Shown here: positions 54,340-62,869 of the stretch, piece after piece | How the letters are laid out: the number at the start of each line of letters is the position of its first letter | How positions within the stretch are numbered: position 1 is the stretch's first letter | DNA from: an uncultured Flavobacteriia bacterium | GTDB lineage: Bacteria > Bacteroidota > Bacteroidia > Flavobacteriales_D > Crocinitomicaceae | Assembly: GCA_903873915.1 (NCBI GenBank) | Contig: CAIQQH010000068.1 | Location: forward strand, 62,001-126,000 | DNA: 64,000 nucleotides | Reading direction: 5' to 3' | Made by a program: the position numbers and the translations under genes | Notes under the pieces: model-generated | Databases searched by the model: none | The model's input: the letters and a program-made list of their open reading frames with translations, nothing else | What the model was told of the DNA's origin: nothing

Positions 54340-55878
54340 ATGAAAAATGTACTTCTTTTCGTTTCCTTTTTGGCAGGATTTTCCACTTTTAGTCAAACTT
54401 GGAGTGGCGATGTTGCTCAGATATTTTTTAATAAATGTACCAAGTGTCACCACACAGGTGGTATTGCACCTACTTCTTATATGTCTTATAGTGAAGTGAG
54501 TCCGATGTCTGCGGCAATCGCAAATGCTGTTGGTCAGGATATCATGCCCCCATGGCCTCCAGACAACAACTACCAGCAATATGTGCATGACCGCTCATTA
54601 AGTGCTGCGGAGAAAACACTGATTTTGGATTGGATTTTAGCTGGTTTTCCTGAAGGAGTTGCAGCAAACACGCCACCTGCGCCAGTGTACACTTCAAACA
54701 CAATTTTGGGCAGCGGAGATTTGACCGTTCAGATTCCAACCTACATGAGTAAGGCCACCGCATCGAACGATGATTATGTGTGTTTTTCTGTGCCTTCTGG
54801 CTTAACACAAAACCGAGTAATTAGAGCTATTGAAATTGTTCCCGGTAACCGTCAGATTGTACATCACGCCTTGATTTATGTCGATCCAGCTGCATCCGAA
54901 TTGACCGATACGATTGGAGGGAACTGTGCGAGTCCATCGAACTCCACAACGAAATTAATTACGGGTTACACGCCAGGAGCCACACCAATGGTTTTGCCGT
55001 CCTCGGCTCCAATGAAGTTGGGAATTGATATGGTCGCAGGATCAAACATCTATTTCGGAATGCATTACCCGGCTGGAACTTATGGGCAATACGACAGTAC
55101 AAAAGTAATCTTCCATTTTTATCCGTTGGGAACAACGGGTGTGCGTCAAGTGACAGCAGATCCGATTATTCAAAACTGGAATTTCGCTTTGCCGAACAAT
55201 CAAACGACGATGGTGAATGCGCAATATGCCTTACCCGCGGCTTACCCAACGATTTCAGTATTGTCTGCATTCCCGCACATGCACTTGTTGGGTCAAACAA
55301 TTAAATCCTACGGTGTGACTCCTGCAGGGGATACCTTGAAGTACGCCAACATTCCACAGTGGGATTTCCACTGGCAAGATTTCTACTTCTTCAAACATGT
55401 CATCAAGACACCTCCAGGAACAATCATTAAAGGAACGGGTAAATACCTCAACAATACAGGAGCTACGGTTACGGCTGGGTTGAATACGACAGATGAGATG
55501 TTCATTGTTTACTTCCACTATATGGTTTACCAGGCGGGTGATGAAAACTACGATATGGAGACCTTGATGAGTGCATCTATTGATGAATTGCTTCCAGCCC
55601 AACAAGGACCTTTGATGACCTTCCCGAATCCGTTCAGCACATCCACACAAATTGTGTATGCCAATGCGAAAGCGGGGGATGTTGTTTCAGTATCAATCTA
55701 TGATTACCAAGGGAAGTTAATCCGTCAGTTGAAAAATACAGAAATCCTAGCAACAAATGGATTGACCATTGAATGGGATGGAACAACAGACGCTGGTGCA
55801 GATGCGCGCAAGGGAATTTACTTCGTGTCGATGACTGTAAATGGACAACCGTTTACCGCACAAATCATCCGTAACTAA
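54340..55878 (+). CDS. Type IX-secreted PHM/DBM-like copper monooxygenase with heme-binding motif
   Basis: A 512-residue protein with a signal peptide ending FSQ. A cytochrome c-type motif CTKCHHTGG (about residues 34-42) opens the mature part. The centre resembles the copper type II ascorbate-dependent (PHM/DBM) fold, with all expected ligands visible: HH in QIVHHALIYVD, His in GMHYPAG, HxH in PHMHLLGQ and Met in TDEMFIVYF. The last 80 residues are a type A sorting domain (TFPNPFSTSTQIVYA, SIYDYQGKLIRQL, RKGIYFVSMTV). It probably oxidises a small substrate at the cell surface with heme-delivered electrons; substrate unknown. Confidence 0.85.
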   Translation: MKNVLLFVSFLAGFSTFSQTWSGDVAQIFFNKCTKCHHTGGIAPTSYMSYSEVSPMSAAIANAVGQDIMPPWPPDNNYQQYVHDRSLSAAEKTLILDWILAGFPEGVAANTPPAPVYTSNTILGSGDLTVQIPTYMSKATASNDDYVCFSVPSGLTQNRVIRAIEIVPGNRQIVHHALIYVDPAASELTDTIGGNCASPSNSTTKLITGYTPGATPMVLPSSAPMKLGIDMVAGSNIYFGMHYPAGTYGQYDSTKVIFHFYPLGTTGVRQVTADPIIQNWNFALPNNQTTMVNAQYALPAAYPTISVLSAFPHMHLLGQTIKSYGVTPAGDTLKYANIPQWDFHWQDFYFFKHVIKTPPGTIIKGTGKYLNNTGATVTAGLNTTDEMFIVYFHYMVYQAGDENYDMETLMSASIDELLPAQQGPLMTFPNPFSTSTQIVYANAKAGDVVSVSIYDYQGKLIRQLKNTEILATNGLTIEWDGTTDAGADARKGIYFVSMTVNGQPFTAQIIRN

Positions 55879-55881
55879 GAC

Positions 55882-57474
55882 CTACCTGCTTACCTTCAAT
55901 GCCTTTTGTACTTCGTTGTCGAAGGCGTTGACGATTTGAAAGTAGCCATGCTCCGTCCAAAGCTGTCGTGCAATTTCTGCCTTTAGTGTTTCGGAGATCA
56001 GTGTTTTACATCCAAGTAACCCTTGTGTGTTTTGCTTGATTTTCATTTCCTTTTCAGCATAACGAACAAAGGAATAGATTAACTCGTCACTGACTTTAAA
56101 TGAACGCGCGTATTCTTCAACAGTTGGCCATTTATTGCGTTTGTCTTGGACATAGTCGAAGGTGAATGCAGTAAATGCTTGCGAGAATCTCAATTCGGTA
56201 AAGTACCAGTTGAAGCCCGTCGAATCGAAAGGAACAAACACATCAGGCATGATTCCCCCACCGCCATAAACGATTTTCCCTTTTGGTGTTTTGAATTTTA
56301 GAGAGTCAACAAATAAGCTGCTGTCCGGCGCATAAAGTTCACCATTGTCATAGCGATCCACTTGTGCTTCAATGTACTTGTCATACCCTTCATCATACGG
56401 ACGCTGAATGCACCTTCCCGTCGGCGTATAGTAGCGCGCAATAGTCAAACGAAGATCAGATCCATCACGCAGTTTAATGTCCTCTTGAACGAGTCCTTTC
56501 CCAAAAGATCGTCTCCCAACAATGGTCCCGCGGTCGTTGTCTTGAATGGCGCCTGCAAGAATTTCACTTGCTGATGCGGAGTTGGCATTGATTAAAATGG
56601 TAACCCCGGTGCTTTCTAAAATTCCACCAGGTGTAGCGCGGTATGTTTTCTTCCCTAGCTCCTTTCCCTTGGTAATGAGCATGGGGACATTGTTTTTTAA
56701 AAACTCGTCGGCAATGTCTGTCGCGGCAGTGAGGACTCCTCCACCATTGTTTCGAAGGTCAAGGATGAGGTGTTTCATGCCTTTTTTCTTGAGGTATAAT
56801 GCGGATTCGTGAAATTCAATGGCTGTAGTAACAGAGAATTGATCGATTTTAATGAAGCCCGTTGTTGAATTGATCATATATGCAGCGACCACAGATTCGA
56901 TTGGAATAGATCCACGAATGATGCTATTTTCGATGTATTTTTTTCCACGCTTGACCTTTACTTTAACGCTTGTGCCTTCAGTACCTTTCAACATTTTCAT
57001 CACCTTTTCATTGGTGATTTTCTTTCCAACGGCAGATTTCCCATCAATCGAAACGATTTTATCCCCTGCTTTAAATCCAGCGGATTGAGACGGGGATCCC
57101 GATATAATATTTGTGATGCAAATGGTGTCTCGGATGAGAAAGAAACGAATACCAACGCCACCGAATTTTCCTTCAATGGACTCATTAATGGCCTTCAGCT
57201 CCTTTGCTGGAATATAATTGCTGTGTGGATCGAGCTTATGAAGCATGTCAGAAATTGTCTTTTCGAACAGGTCTTCACCATCGAGTGAATCCACATATTT
57301 GCGGTCAAGCACTTCAATGATGTCTTGAATTTTCTGGTATTTATCGCTGCCCTTCCCGTTGCCATATCCATTCATTTTGGAGGGCGTTAACAAATTCCCG
57401 AGAATCATTCCGCTCGCCAAAGTAGCCGCGAGAATAAGGGGTAGAACAATGGCAGATCGTGAGTTATTCCACAT
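55882..57474 (-). CDS. ctpA: C-terminal processing peptidase (S41 family)
   Basis: A 530-residue periplasmic protease with an N-terminal membrane anchor (IVLPLILAATLASGMILG). The PDZ domain lies at about residues 95-180 (GGVGIRFFLI, SQSAGFKAGDKIVSIDG). The S41 catalytic region has LILDLRNNGGGVL, the nucleophile Ser in INANSASASEILAG and the general base Lys in RRSFGKGLVQ. Ctp proteases trim envelope proteins and control peptidoglycan hydrolases. It overlaps the upstream deaminase-like gene by 11 bases. It converges on the copper monooxygenase-like gene with three bases between. Confidence 0.93.
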   Translation of the reverse strand: MWNNSRSAIVLPLILAATLASGMILGNLLTPSKMNGYGNGKGSDKYQKIQDIIEVLDRKYVDSLDGEDLFEKTISDMLHKLDPHSNYIPAKELKAINESIEGKFGGVGIRFFLIRDTICITNIISGSPSQSAGFKAGDKIVSIDGKSAVGKKITNEKVMKMLKGTEGTSVKVKVKRGKKYIENSIIRGSIPIESVVAAYMINSTTGFIKIDQFSVTTAIEFHESALYLKKKGMKHLILDLRNNGGGVLTAATDIADEFLKNNVPMLITKGKELGKKTYRATPGGILESTGVTILINANSASASEILAGAIQDNDRGTIVGRRSFGKGLVQEDIKLRDGSDLRLTIARYYTPTGRCIQRPYDEGYDKYIEAQVDRYDNGELYAPDSSLFVDSLKFKTPKGKIVYGGGGIMPDVFVPFDSTGFNWYFTELRFSQAFTAFTFDYVQDKRNKWPTVEEYARSFKVSDELIYSFVRYAEKEMKIKQNTQGLLGCKTLISETLKAEIARQLWTEHGYFQIVNAFDNEVQKALKVSR

Positions 57475-57907
57475 GGTCAGTATGTTGGATATGAATGGTT
57501 TCTACACCAGCACTTTGCAAAAAGTCAATGCCCTCGGTGTCTTTGTATTTGTTTAGGAATACCACACGACGGATTCCGGCTTGAAGGATTAATTTAGAAC
57601 AATCACGGCAAGGCGACAGTGTGAGATACAGGGTTGCACCTTTGCAGTTGTTGGTGGATTTGGCCACTTTTAAAATGGCGTTCGCCTCCGCGTGAAGAAC
57701 ATACCATTGTGTGTTGCCGTCTGTGTCCTCGCAACAGTTGTCAAATCCAGCTGGAGTGCCATTGTAGCCATCTGAAATAATCATTTCATCTTTGACGATT
57801 ATGGCCCCAACTTTTTTGCGTCCGCAGTGAGAAAGTCCAGCCCACGATTCAGCCATTTTAAGATAAGCGCTGTCGTATCGCAGTTGTTTTGAAGTTGCTT
57901 TTTCCAT
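57464..57907 (-). CDS. dCMP deaminase family protein (ComEB-like)
   Basis: A 147-residue cytidine/deoxycytidylate deaminase-fold protein. Zinc ligands and catalytic Glu are clear: LHAEANAIL (His and Glu) and LSPCRDCSKLI (two Cys). ATG 57907 (MEKATSKQ) is preferred over ATG 57922, because the -7 element at 57923-57930 would place transcription start downstream of 57922. It likely deaminates dCMP to dUMP for thymidylate synthesis. It is translationally overlapped with ctpA (11 bases). Confidence 0.92.
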   Translation of the reverse strand: MEKATSKQLRYDSAYLKMAESWAGLSHCGRKKVGAIIVKDEMIISDGYNGTPAGFDNCCEDTDGNTQWYVLHAEANAILKVAKSTNNCKGATLYLTLSPCRDCSKLILQAGIRRVVFLNKYKDTEGIDFLQSAGVETIHIQHTDHVE

Positions 57908-57922
57908 GATTTTTAAGGTCAT

Positions 57923-57930
57923 CAAAGGTA
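57923..57930 (-). promoter_or_regulatory. -7 promoter element of the deaminase-ctpA unit
   Basis: The minus strand reads TACCTTTG, an exact TAnnTTTG, 15 bases upstream of the ATG at 57907; it decides the start codon. Confidence 0.68.
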
Positions 57931-57963
57931 CGAAATATTGTTCCGATGTTGCGCCTGCATTGA

Positions 57964-58656
57964 TTAGACTTGCTCGTTGGTGAATTTATAACCGACAGAA
58001 CGAATGGAATGGAAGTAAACTGGGTTTTTAGGGTCCTTTTCGAAAAGTTTTCGGAAGGATAAAATATAGTTGTCGATGGTGCGTGTTGTCGGGAATTGAT
58101 CTTTGCCCCATAGGCGATCGAGAATTTCATCGCGAGAAACTACACGACCTTCAAATTCATTGAATAGGCGAAGCAGTTCAATTTCCTTTTTAGACAATTC
58201 TGTCACCATTCCGCTTGCAATGTCCGTGACGTGAAATGCTGTGAAGTCAATTTCTTTATCCCCAACCAGCAATTTTTCAGGACTCGTTGGCGAAACGCCT
58301 TTGTGGATCAAAATACCCACTTTAAGCAATAATTCCTCTAAATCGAAAGGTTTCGGCAAGTAGTCATTGGCGCCTAATTTTAGCCCAGTAATGCGGTCTG
58401 CAGTGCTCCCCTTGGCGGATAAAAACAGAATGGGAACGTCGGATGTTTTCCGGATTTCACGACACAAATCCAAACCACTCACCTCAGGAAGCATCACATC
58501 CAAGATTACCAGTTCACTCTCTGTAATTCTATCCATTGCACGAAGCGCCAATCCGCCAGAAGAAAAACGCAATGTACTGTACCCCTCAAGTTCAAGATTC
58601 AGCCCGATGAGCTCCATTAAACTGGTCTCGTCTTCAACGATGGTAATCAGATGCAT
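57964..58656 (-). CDS. OmpR/PhoB family response regulator, no adjacent kinase
   Basis: ATG 58656 (MHLITIVEDETSLMELI) gives 230 residues. The receiver domain has acidic VEDE, the phospho-acceptor Asp in VILDVMLPEVSG, Ser in LFLSAKG and Lys in YLPKPFDLEELL. The C-terminal winged helix follows (LSKKEIELLRLFNEFEGRVV, TRTIDNYILSFRKLFEKDP, IRSVGYKF). No histidine kinase is adjacent, so it is orphan in this window. Divergent from purH. Confidence 0.93.
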   Translation of the reverse strand: MHLITIVEDETSLMELIGLNLELEGYSTLRFSSGGLALRAMDRITESELVILDVMLPEVSGLDLCREIRKTSDVPILFLSAKGSTADRITGLKLGANDYLPKPFDLEELLLKVGILIHKGVSPTSPEKLLVGDKEIDFTAFHVTDIASGMVTELSKKEIELLRLFNEFEGRVVSRDEILDRLWGKDQFPTTRTIDNYILSFRKLFEKDPKNPVYFHSIRSVGYKFTNEQV

Positions 58657-58796
58657 GCTTAAGTTTTTGATAAAAATACACAAATGGACAATTCGCGAAA
58701 ATACCGGGACTTCTTAATTATTCGAAAAAACGTATAACACCTTCAAAAAGCACGTGTTTTTCCCTAAAATCTCGGACTATATCGGAAAAAATAAAG

Positions 58797-58804
58797 TATT
58801 TTTG
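58797..58804 (+). promoter_or_regulatory. -7 promoter element of purH
   Basis: TATTTTTG, an exact consensus match, lies 18 bases before the ATG at 58823, confirming this start over an upstream frame opening at 58754. Confidence 0.7.
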
Positions 58805-58822
58805 CGCTTTCATTTTTCATTC

Positions 58823-60352
58823 ATGAACGCATTAAAACCAATCAGCTCAGCACTGATTTCTGTCTACGATAAAACAGGCCTCGATTCTATAGTTAAAGTA
58901 CTACATGACAATGGTGTTAAGATCTACTCTACGGGGGGAACACAAACGTTTATTGAAGACTTAGGGATTCCAGTAATTCGCGTAGAGGATTTGACCTTGT
59001 ATCCATCCATTTTGGGTGGTCGTGTAAAGACCCTTCACCCAAAGATTTTTGGAGGGATTTTAAATCGCCGTGGACATGCAGAGGATCGCGCTCAAATAGC
59101 AGAATATGGCATTCCTGATTTGGATTTGGTGATTGTTGATTTGTACCCATTTGAAGCGACAGTAGCTTCAGGAGCAAGTCATGAAGAGATTATTGAAAAA
59201 ATTGACATAGGCGGAATTTCCCTCATTCGTGCAGCGGCGAAAAACTATATTGATGTGGTCATCATTCCATCACAAGCCCAGTACGCAGAGTTCTTGTCCA
59301 TGATCAATGAGCAAAAATGTCAAACAACAGAAGATCAACGTAAATCATTTGCCCGTGATGCATTCAATGTGTCATCGCATTACGATACGCATATTTTTAA
59401 GTATTTCAATGGAGGAGAAAAAGATGTTTTCAAAGAAAGCATCTTGAATTCTGAAGTGCTTCGCTATGGAGAAAACCCTCATCAAAAAGGAATTTTTCAT
59501 GGCAACATGAATGAGATCTTTGACAAATTACATGGCAAGGAATTGTCCTATAATAATTTATTGGATGTGGATGCGGCAGTGAATCTCATGTCAGAATTTC
59601 GCTTGGAAGACCCTACGTTTGCTATTCTAAAACACAACAATGCCTGCGGTGTGGCAACGCGCAAAACCGTTCGTCAAGCATACCTTGATGCTTTGGCTGG
59701 AGACCCAGTAAGCGCATTTGGAGGAATTTTAATCACCAATTCAGCGATTGATTTGGCGGCTGCTGAGGAAATCAACGAGTTGTTCTGTGAAGTGGTCATT
59801 GCGCCTGGCTATGCGGAGGATGCCTTGCAAGTCTTGAAAAGCAAGAAAAATAGAATGATCCTGGTGCACAAAGACATTGTTTTGCCAAAGCGTCAATTCA
59901 GAACGATTTTGAATGGGGTATTGGAACAAGATAAAGACATGAAATCAGAAGGACTTTCAGACCTTGTCCCAGCAACTCTTCAAAAACCAACAAGCGCTGA
60001 GGAAGAGGATTTGGTATTCGCCAATAAATTGGTGAAACATACAAAGTCCAATACCATTGTTTTAGTAAAAAACGGACAATTGCTCGCAAGTGGTACGGGA
60101 CAAACTTCCCGCGTTGATGCCTTGCGGCAAGCCATCCACAAAGCGGTTTCTTTTCAATTTGATTTGCAAGGTGCGGTGATGGCTTCTGATGCCTTTTTTC
60201 CTTTTCCAGATTGTGTTGAAATTGCACATAACGCAGGCATAACTGCCGTTGTTCAACCCGGTGGTTCAGTGAAAGATGGTCAGTCTGTAGACTATTGCAA
60301 TGAAAACGGGGTGGCCATGGTTTTCACTGGTGTACGTCATTTCAAACATTAA
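58823..60352 (+). CDS. purH: Bifunctional AICAR transformylase / IMP cyclohydrolase
   Basis: PurH performs the last two steps of IMP synthesis. Start ATG 58823 gives 509 residues, the expected size. The N-terminal cyclohydrolase (MGS-fold) domain shows ISVYDKTGLDSIV, STGGTQTF, GGRVKTLHPKIFGGIL and VDLYPFE. The C-terminal transformylase domain shows LRYGENPHQKGIF, AILKHNNACGVA, PVSAFGGIL and SDAFFPFPD. It precedes the mre cluster by 93 bases. Confidence 0.97.
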   Translation: MNALKPISSALISVYDKTGLDSIVKVLHDNGVKIYSTGGTQTFIEDLGIPVIRVEDLTLYPSILGGRVKTLHPKIFGGILNRRGHAEDRAQIAEYGIPDLDLVIVDLYPFEATVASGASHEEIIEKIDIGGISLIRAAAKNYIDVVIIPSQAQYAEFLSMINEQKCQTTEDQRKSFARDAFNVSSHYDTHIFKYFNGGEKDVFKESILNSEVLRYGENPHQKGIFHGNMNEIFDKLHGKELSYNNLLDVDAAVNLMSEFRLEDPTFAILKHNNACGVATRKTVRQAYLDALAGDPVSAFGGILITNSAIDLAAAEEINELFCEVVIAPGYAEDALQVLKSKKNRMILVHKDIVLPKRQFRTILNGVLEQDKDMKSEGLSDLVPATLQKPTSAEEEDLVFANKLVKHTKSNTIVLVKNGQLLASGTGQTSRVDALRQAIHKAVSFQFDLQGAVMASDAFFPFPDCVEIAHNAGITAVVQPGGSVKDGQSVDYCNENGVAMVFTGVRHFKH

Positions 60353-60445
60353 ATTGTTTTTTTGTCGAACATTGAAACAAAAAGCCGAAATTTACGAATA
60401 AGGGGTCTGACTTAAATATTTAAGGCTCATAGCGAATTAGAAAAA

Positions 60446-61471
60446 ATGGGACTATTTAGTTTTTTAACACAAGAAATTGCAATCGACTTAGGGACAGCGA
60501 ACACGCTGATTATTCTCAACGACAAAGTTGTTGTAGATGAACCATCGATTGTGGCTAGAGACATTCAAACAGGGAAAATTGTTGCCATTGGAAAAAAGGC
60601 ACAACAGATGCATGGAAAAACGCACAAACTAATTGAAACGGTGCGGCCATTGAAAGATGGTGTGATTGCAGATTTCCAAAGTGCAGAACAAATGATTCGG
60701 GGAATGATTAAAATGATCAATCCGGGACGAAGCCTATTCAATCCTTCTTTGAGGATGGTGATTTGTATTCCTTCTGGGATTACTGAGGTGGAGAAGCGTG
60801 CAGTGCGCGATTCAGCTGAACACGCTGGAGCGAAGGAGGTTTACCTCATTCACGAGCCAATGGCAGCTGCAATTGGAATTGGGATTGATGTTGAGGAGCC
60901 AATGGGAAATATGATTATCGACATCGGTGGAGGTACATCGGAGATTGCGGTAATTGCCCTAGGAGGAATTGTTTGTGATAAGTCTATTCGTATCGCTGGG
61001 GATGATTTCACAAGCGACATCGAAGAATACATGCGCCGTCAGCACAACATTTTGGTGGGTGAACGCACGGCTGAACAAATTAAAATTGAAGTTGGAGCGG
61101 CATTGCCATATTTGGACAATCCACCGGAGGATTTCGCGGTACGTGGCCGTGACCTTATGACAGGAATTCCGAAGGAAATTATTATCACCTATACGGAGGT
61201 CGCTCACGCCTTGGATAAAACCATTTCGAAAATTGAAGAAGCGATCTTGAGTGCCCTGGAGTTGACACCACCCGAACTTTCAGCAGATATTTATAAAACA
61301 GGAATTTACCTTGCCGGAGGAGGTTCAATGCTTCGTGGTTTGGACAAGCGAATTTCAGCGAAAACAAAGCTTCCAGTGCACATTGCGGAGGACCCACTTA
61401 GAGCAGTTGCGCGTGGTACAAGCATCGCATTGAAAAATATTGATAAATTCCAATTCCTTATCAGAGATTAG
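60446..61471 (+). CDS. mreB: Rod shape-determining actin homologue MreB
   Basis: MreB polymerises on the inner membrane and directs the elongasome. At 341 residues it has normal length. Actin-fold phosphate-binding motifs are present: IAIDLGTANTLI (phosphate 1), IDIGGGTSEIAVIALGG (phosphate 2), LAGGGSMLRGLD (adenosine) and the N-terminal amphipathic segment GLFSFLTQ. First gene of the mreB-mreC-mreD-pbp2 cluster, but a terminator separates it from mreC. Confidence 0.97.
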   Translation: MGLFSFLTQEIAIDLGTANTLIILNDKVVVDEPSIVARDIQTGKIVAIGKKAQQMHGKTHKLIETVRPLKDGVIADFQSAEQMIRGMIKMINPGRSLFNPSLRMVICIPSGITEVEKRAVRDSAEHAGAKEVYLIHEPMAAAIGIGIDVEEPMGNMIIDIGGGTSEIAVIALGGIVCDKSIRIAGDDFTSDIEEYMRRQHNILVGERTAEQIKIEVGAALPYLDNPPEDFAVRGRDLMTGIPKEIIITYTEVAHALDKTISKIEEAILSALELTPPELSADIYKTGIYLAGGGSMLRGLDKRISAKTKLPVHIAEDPLRAVARGTSIALKNIDKFQFLIRD

Positions 61472-61474
61472 CAG

Positions 61475-61507
61475 AAAGTAGTGGTAAAAAAGACCACTAC
61501 TTTTTTT
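61475..61507 (+). terminator. Terminator between mreB and mreC
   Basis: AAAGTAGTGGT (61475-61485) and ACCACTACTTT (61493-61503) pair perfectly over 11 positions, followed by TTTT. It begins four bases after the mreB stop and its T tract merges with the mreC promoter element. Confidence 0.9.
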
Positions 61508-61514
61508 ATCTTTG
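61507..61514 (+). promoter_or_regulatory. -7 promoter element of mreC
   Basis: TATCTTTG is an exact TAnnTTTG match that ends three bases before the mreC ATG at 61518, predicting a leaderless or nearly leaderless transcript. Confidence 0.6.
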
Positions 61515-61517
61515 CTT

Positions 61518-62357
61518 ATGCGCAATTTGTTTGCCTTCTTTAGGCGCTTCAGAGTGTTTCTTGTTTTTATCCTCATGCAAATTTTTGCACTCACAAGCTA
61601 TTTCTCATTTTTACAATATCCACGCGCACAATACCTTACAACAGCATCTGCCGTAGCGGGAAAAACCTTAGCCATGCGCAATGAACTCACCAAGCATTTT
61701 AACCTTGGGAAATCGAATTCAGCACTCCAACGGGAAAATAAATTGCTGCGCGAGCAGTTGCCACAAAGCTTTCAGCGCTTGCAGTATGGCTTGGTCAAAA
61801 TCAATGACACTCTTTTCAAACAACAGTACACGTACATTCCTGCAACGGTCATCAATTCTACGGTAACTAAGCGCAACAATTATTTCACCCTGAATATTGG
61901 AAAATCACAAGGAATCGAGCGTGGAATGGGCGTGTTTTCGGACAAGGGAATTGTTGGGATTATTCACAATGTAAGCGATTATTTTTCGGTGGTAAAAAGT
62001 GTCTTGACGAAAGAGATCAATATTGATGTCATGATTGAGCCGATAGGATTGTTTGGTTTATTGAAGTGGAATGGCGAAGACCAACGAAAAGGCTCGATTT
62101 CCGGGATCAGCAACGACATGCACATCAAAAAGTGGTCAAAGGTTGTGACTCGCGGTGGATCAGGAATTTTTCCACGCGGCATTATGGTTGGAAAGATTGA
62201 AAAGTTGAAGCCAGTTGAAGGGAAACCATTGTGGGATGTTGTCGTGCGGTTTTCAGAAAATTATGCCAGTTTGCAACGTGTTTATGTGATTAAGAATTTA
62301 ATGCAAGAAGAGCAAGAGGAACTCGAAAGCAATATACCACCAGACGACGAAGAATGA
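61518..62357 (+). CDS. mreC: Rod shape-determining protein MreC
   Basis: ATG 61518 (MRNLFAFFRRFRVFLVFILM) gives 279 residues; a TTG six bases earlier is not needed. An N-terminal membrane helix is followed by a coiled coil (ALQRENKLLREQLPQ) and the beta-barrel MreC domain (VTKRNNYFTLNIGKSQGIERG, GIVGIIHNVSDYFSVV, VVTRGGSGIFPRGIMVGKIE). MreC is the periplasmic scaffold that activates PBP2. It overlaps mreD by four bases. Confidence 0.95.
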   Translation: MRNLFAFFRRFRVFLVFILMQIFALTSYFSFLQYPRAQYLTTASAVAGKTLAMRNELTKHFNLGKSNSALQRENKLLREQLPQSFQRLQYGLVKINDTLFKQQYTYIPATVINSTVTKRNNYFTLNIGKSQGIERGMGVFSDKGIVGIIHNVSDYFSVVKSVLTKEINIDVMIEPIGLFGLLKWNGEDQRKGSISGISNDMHIKKWSKVVTRGGSGIFPRGIMVGKIEKLKPVEGKPLWDVVVRFSENYASLQRVYVIKNLMQEEQEELESNIPPDDEE

Positions 62358-62869
62358 ATATAGCAGTAAAATATGGTGTTCGTTTCCTGCTGCTTGCAGC
62401 CTTGCAGGCCTTGGTGCTGAACCAATTGGAATTGGGCTTTGGCATACAGTTCATGGTTTATCCCTTGTTGATTGTACTCTTGCCTTTCGAAATAGGAACA
62501 ATCTCCCTCATGGTTATTGCGTTTTTAATGGGCATTCTTATTGACGCGTTTTCGAATACCTATGGCCTGCATGCATCCTCGGCAGTCGTTGTTGCCTATT
62601 TTCGCCCCTTGATATTTAAGACTTTCGCGCCCCGAGATGGCTACGACCCCCTCAAAGAAGGGAATAGTTATGACATGGGCTTCAGGTGGTTTTTATACAC
62701 CTTTGGACTTTTGTTGTTGATCCATCATTTTTGGTTTTTCCTCTTGGAAATTTTCCGTTTTGATGAAATCCTCTTCGTTCTCCAGAAAACACTTTTCAGT
62801 CTTCCTTTATCCTTTGTTCTTTGCTTGATTATCCAAGCGATGATTGTTTCTAAACCCAAGGAGCGATGA
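62354..62869 (+). CDS. mreD: Rod shape-determining protein MreD
   Basis: A 171-residue inner-membrane protein with several hydrophobic helices (FLLLAALQALVLNQLELGFG, FMVYPLLIVLLPFEIGTISL, LIHHFWFFLLEIF). Family and position, overlapping both mreC (ATGA, 62354-62357) and pbp2 (ATGA, 62866-62869), fix the call. It couples MreC and PBP2 in cell elongation. MreD sequences diverge strongly, so synteny is the main evidence. Confidence 0.92.
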   Translation: MNIAVKYGVRFLLLAALQALVLNQLELGFGIQFMVYPLLIVLLPFEIGTISLMVIAFLMGILIDAFSNTYGLHASSAVVVAYFRPLIFKTFAPRDGYDPLKEGNSYDMGFRWFLYTFGLLLLIHHFWFFLLEIFRFDEILFVLQKTLFSLPLSFVLCLIIQAMIVSKPKER

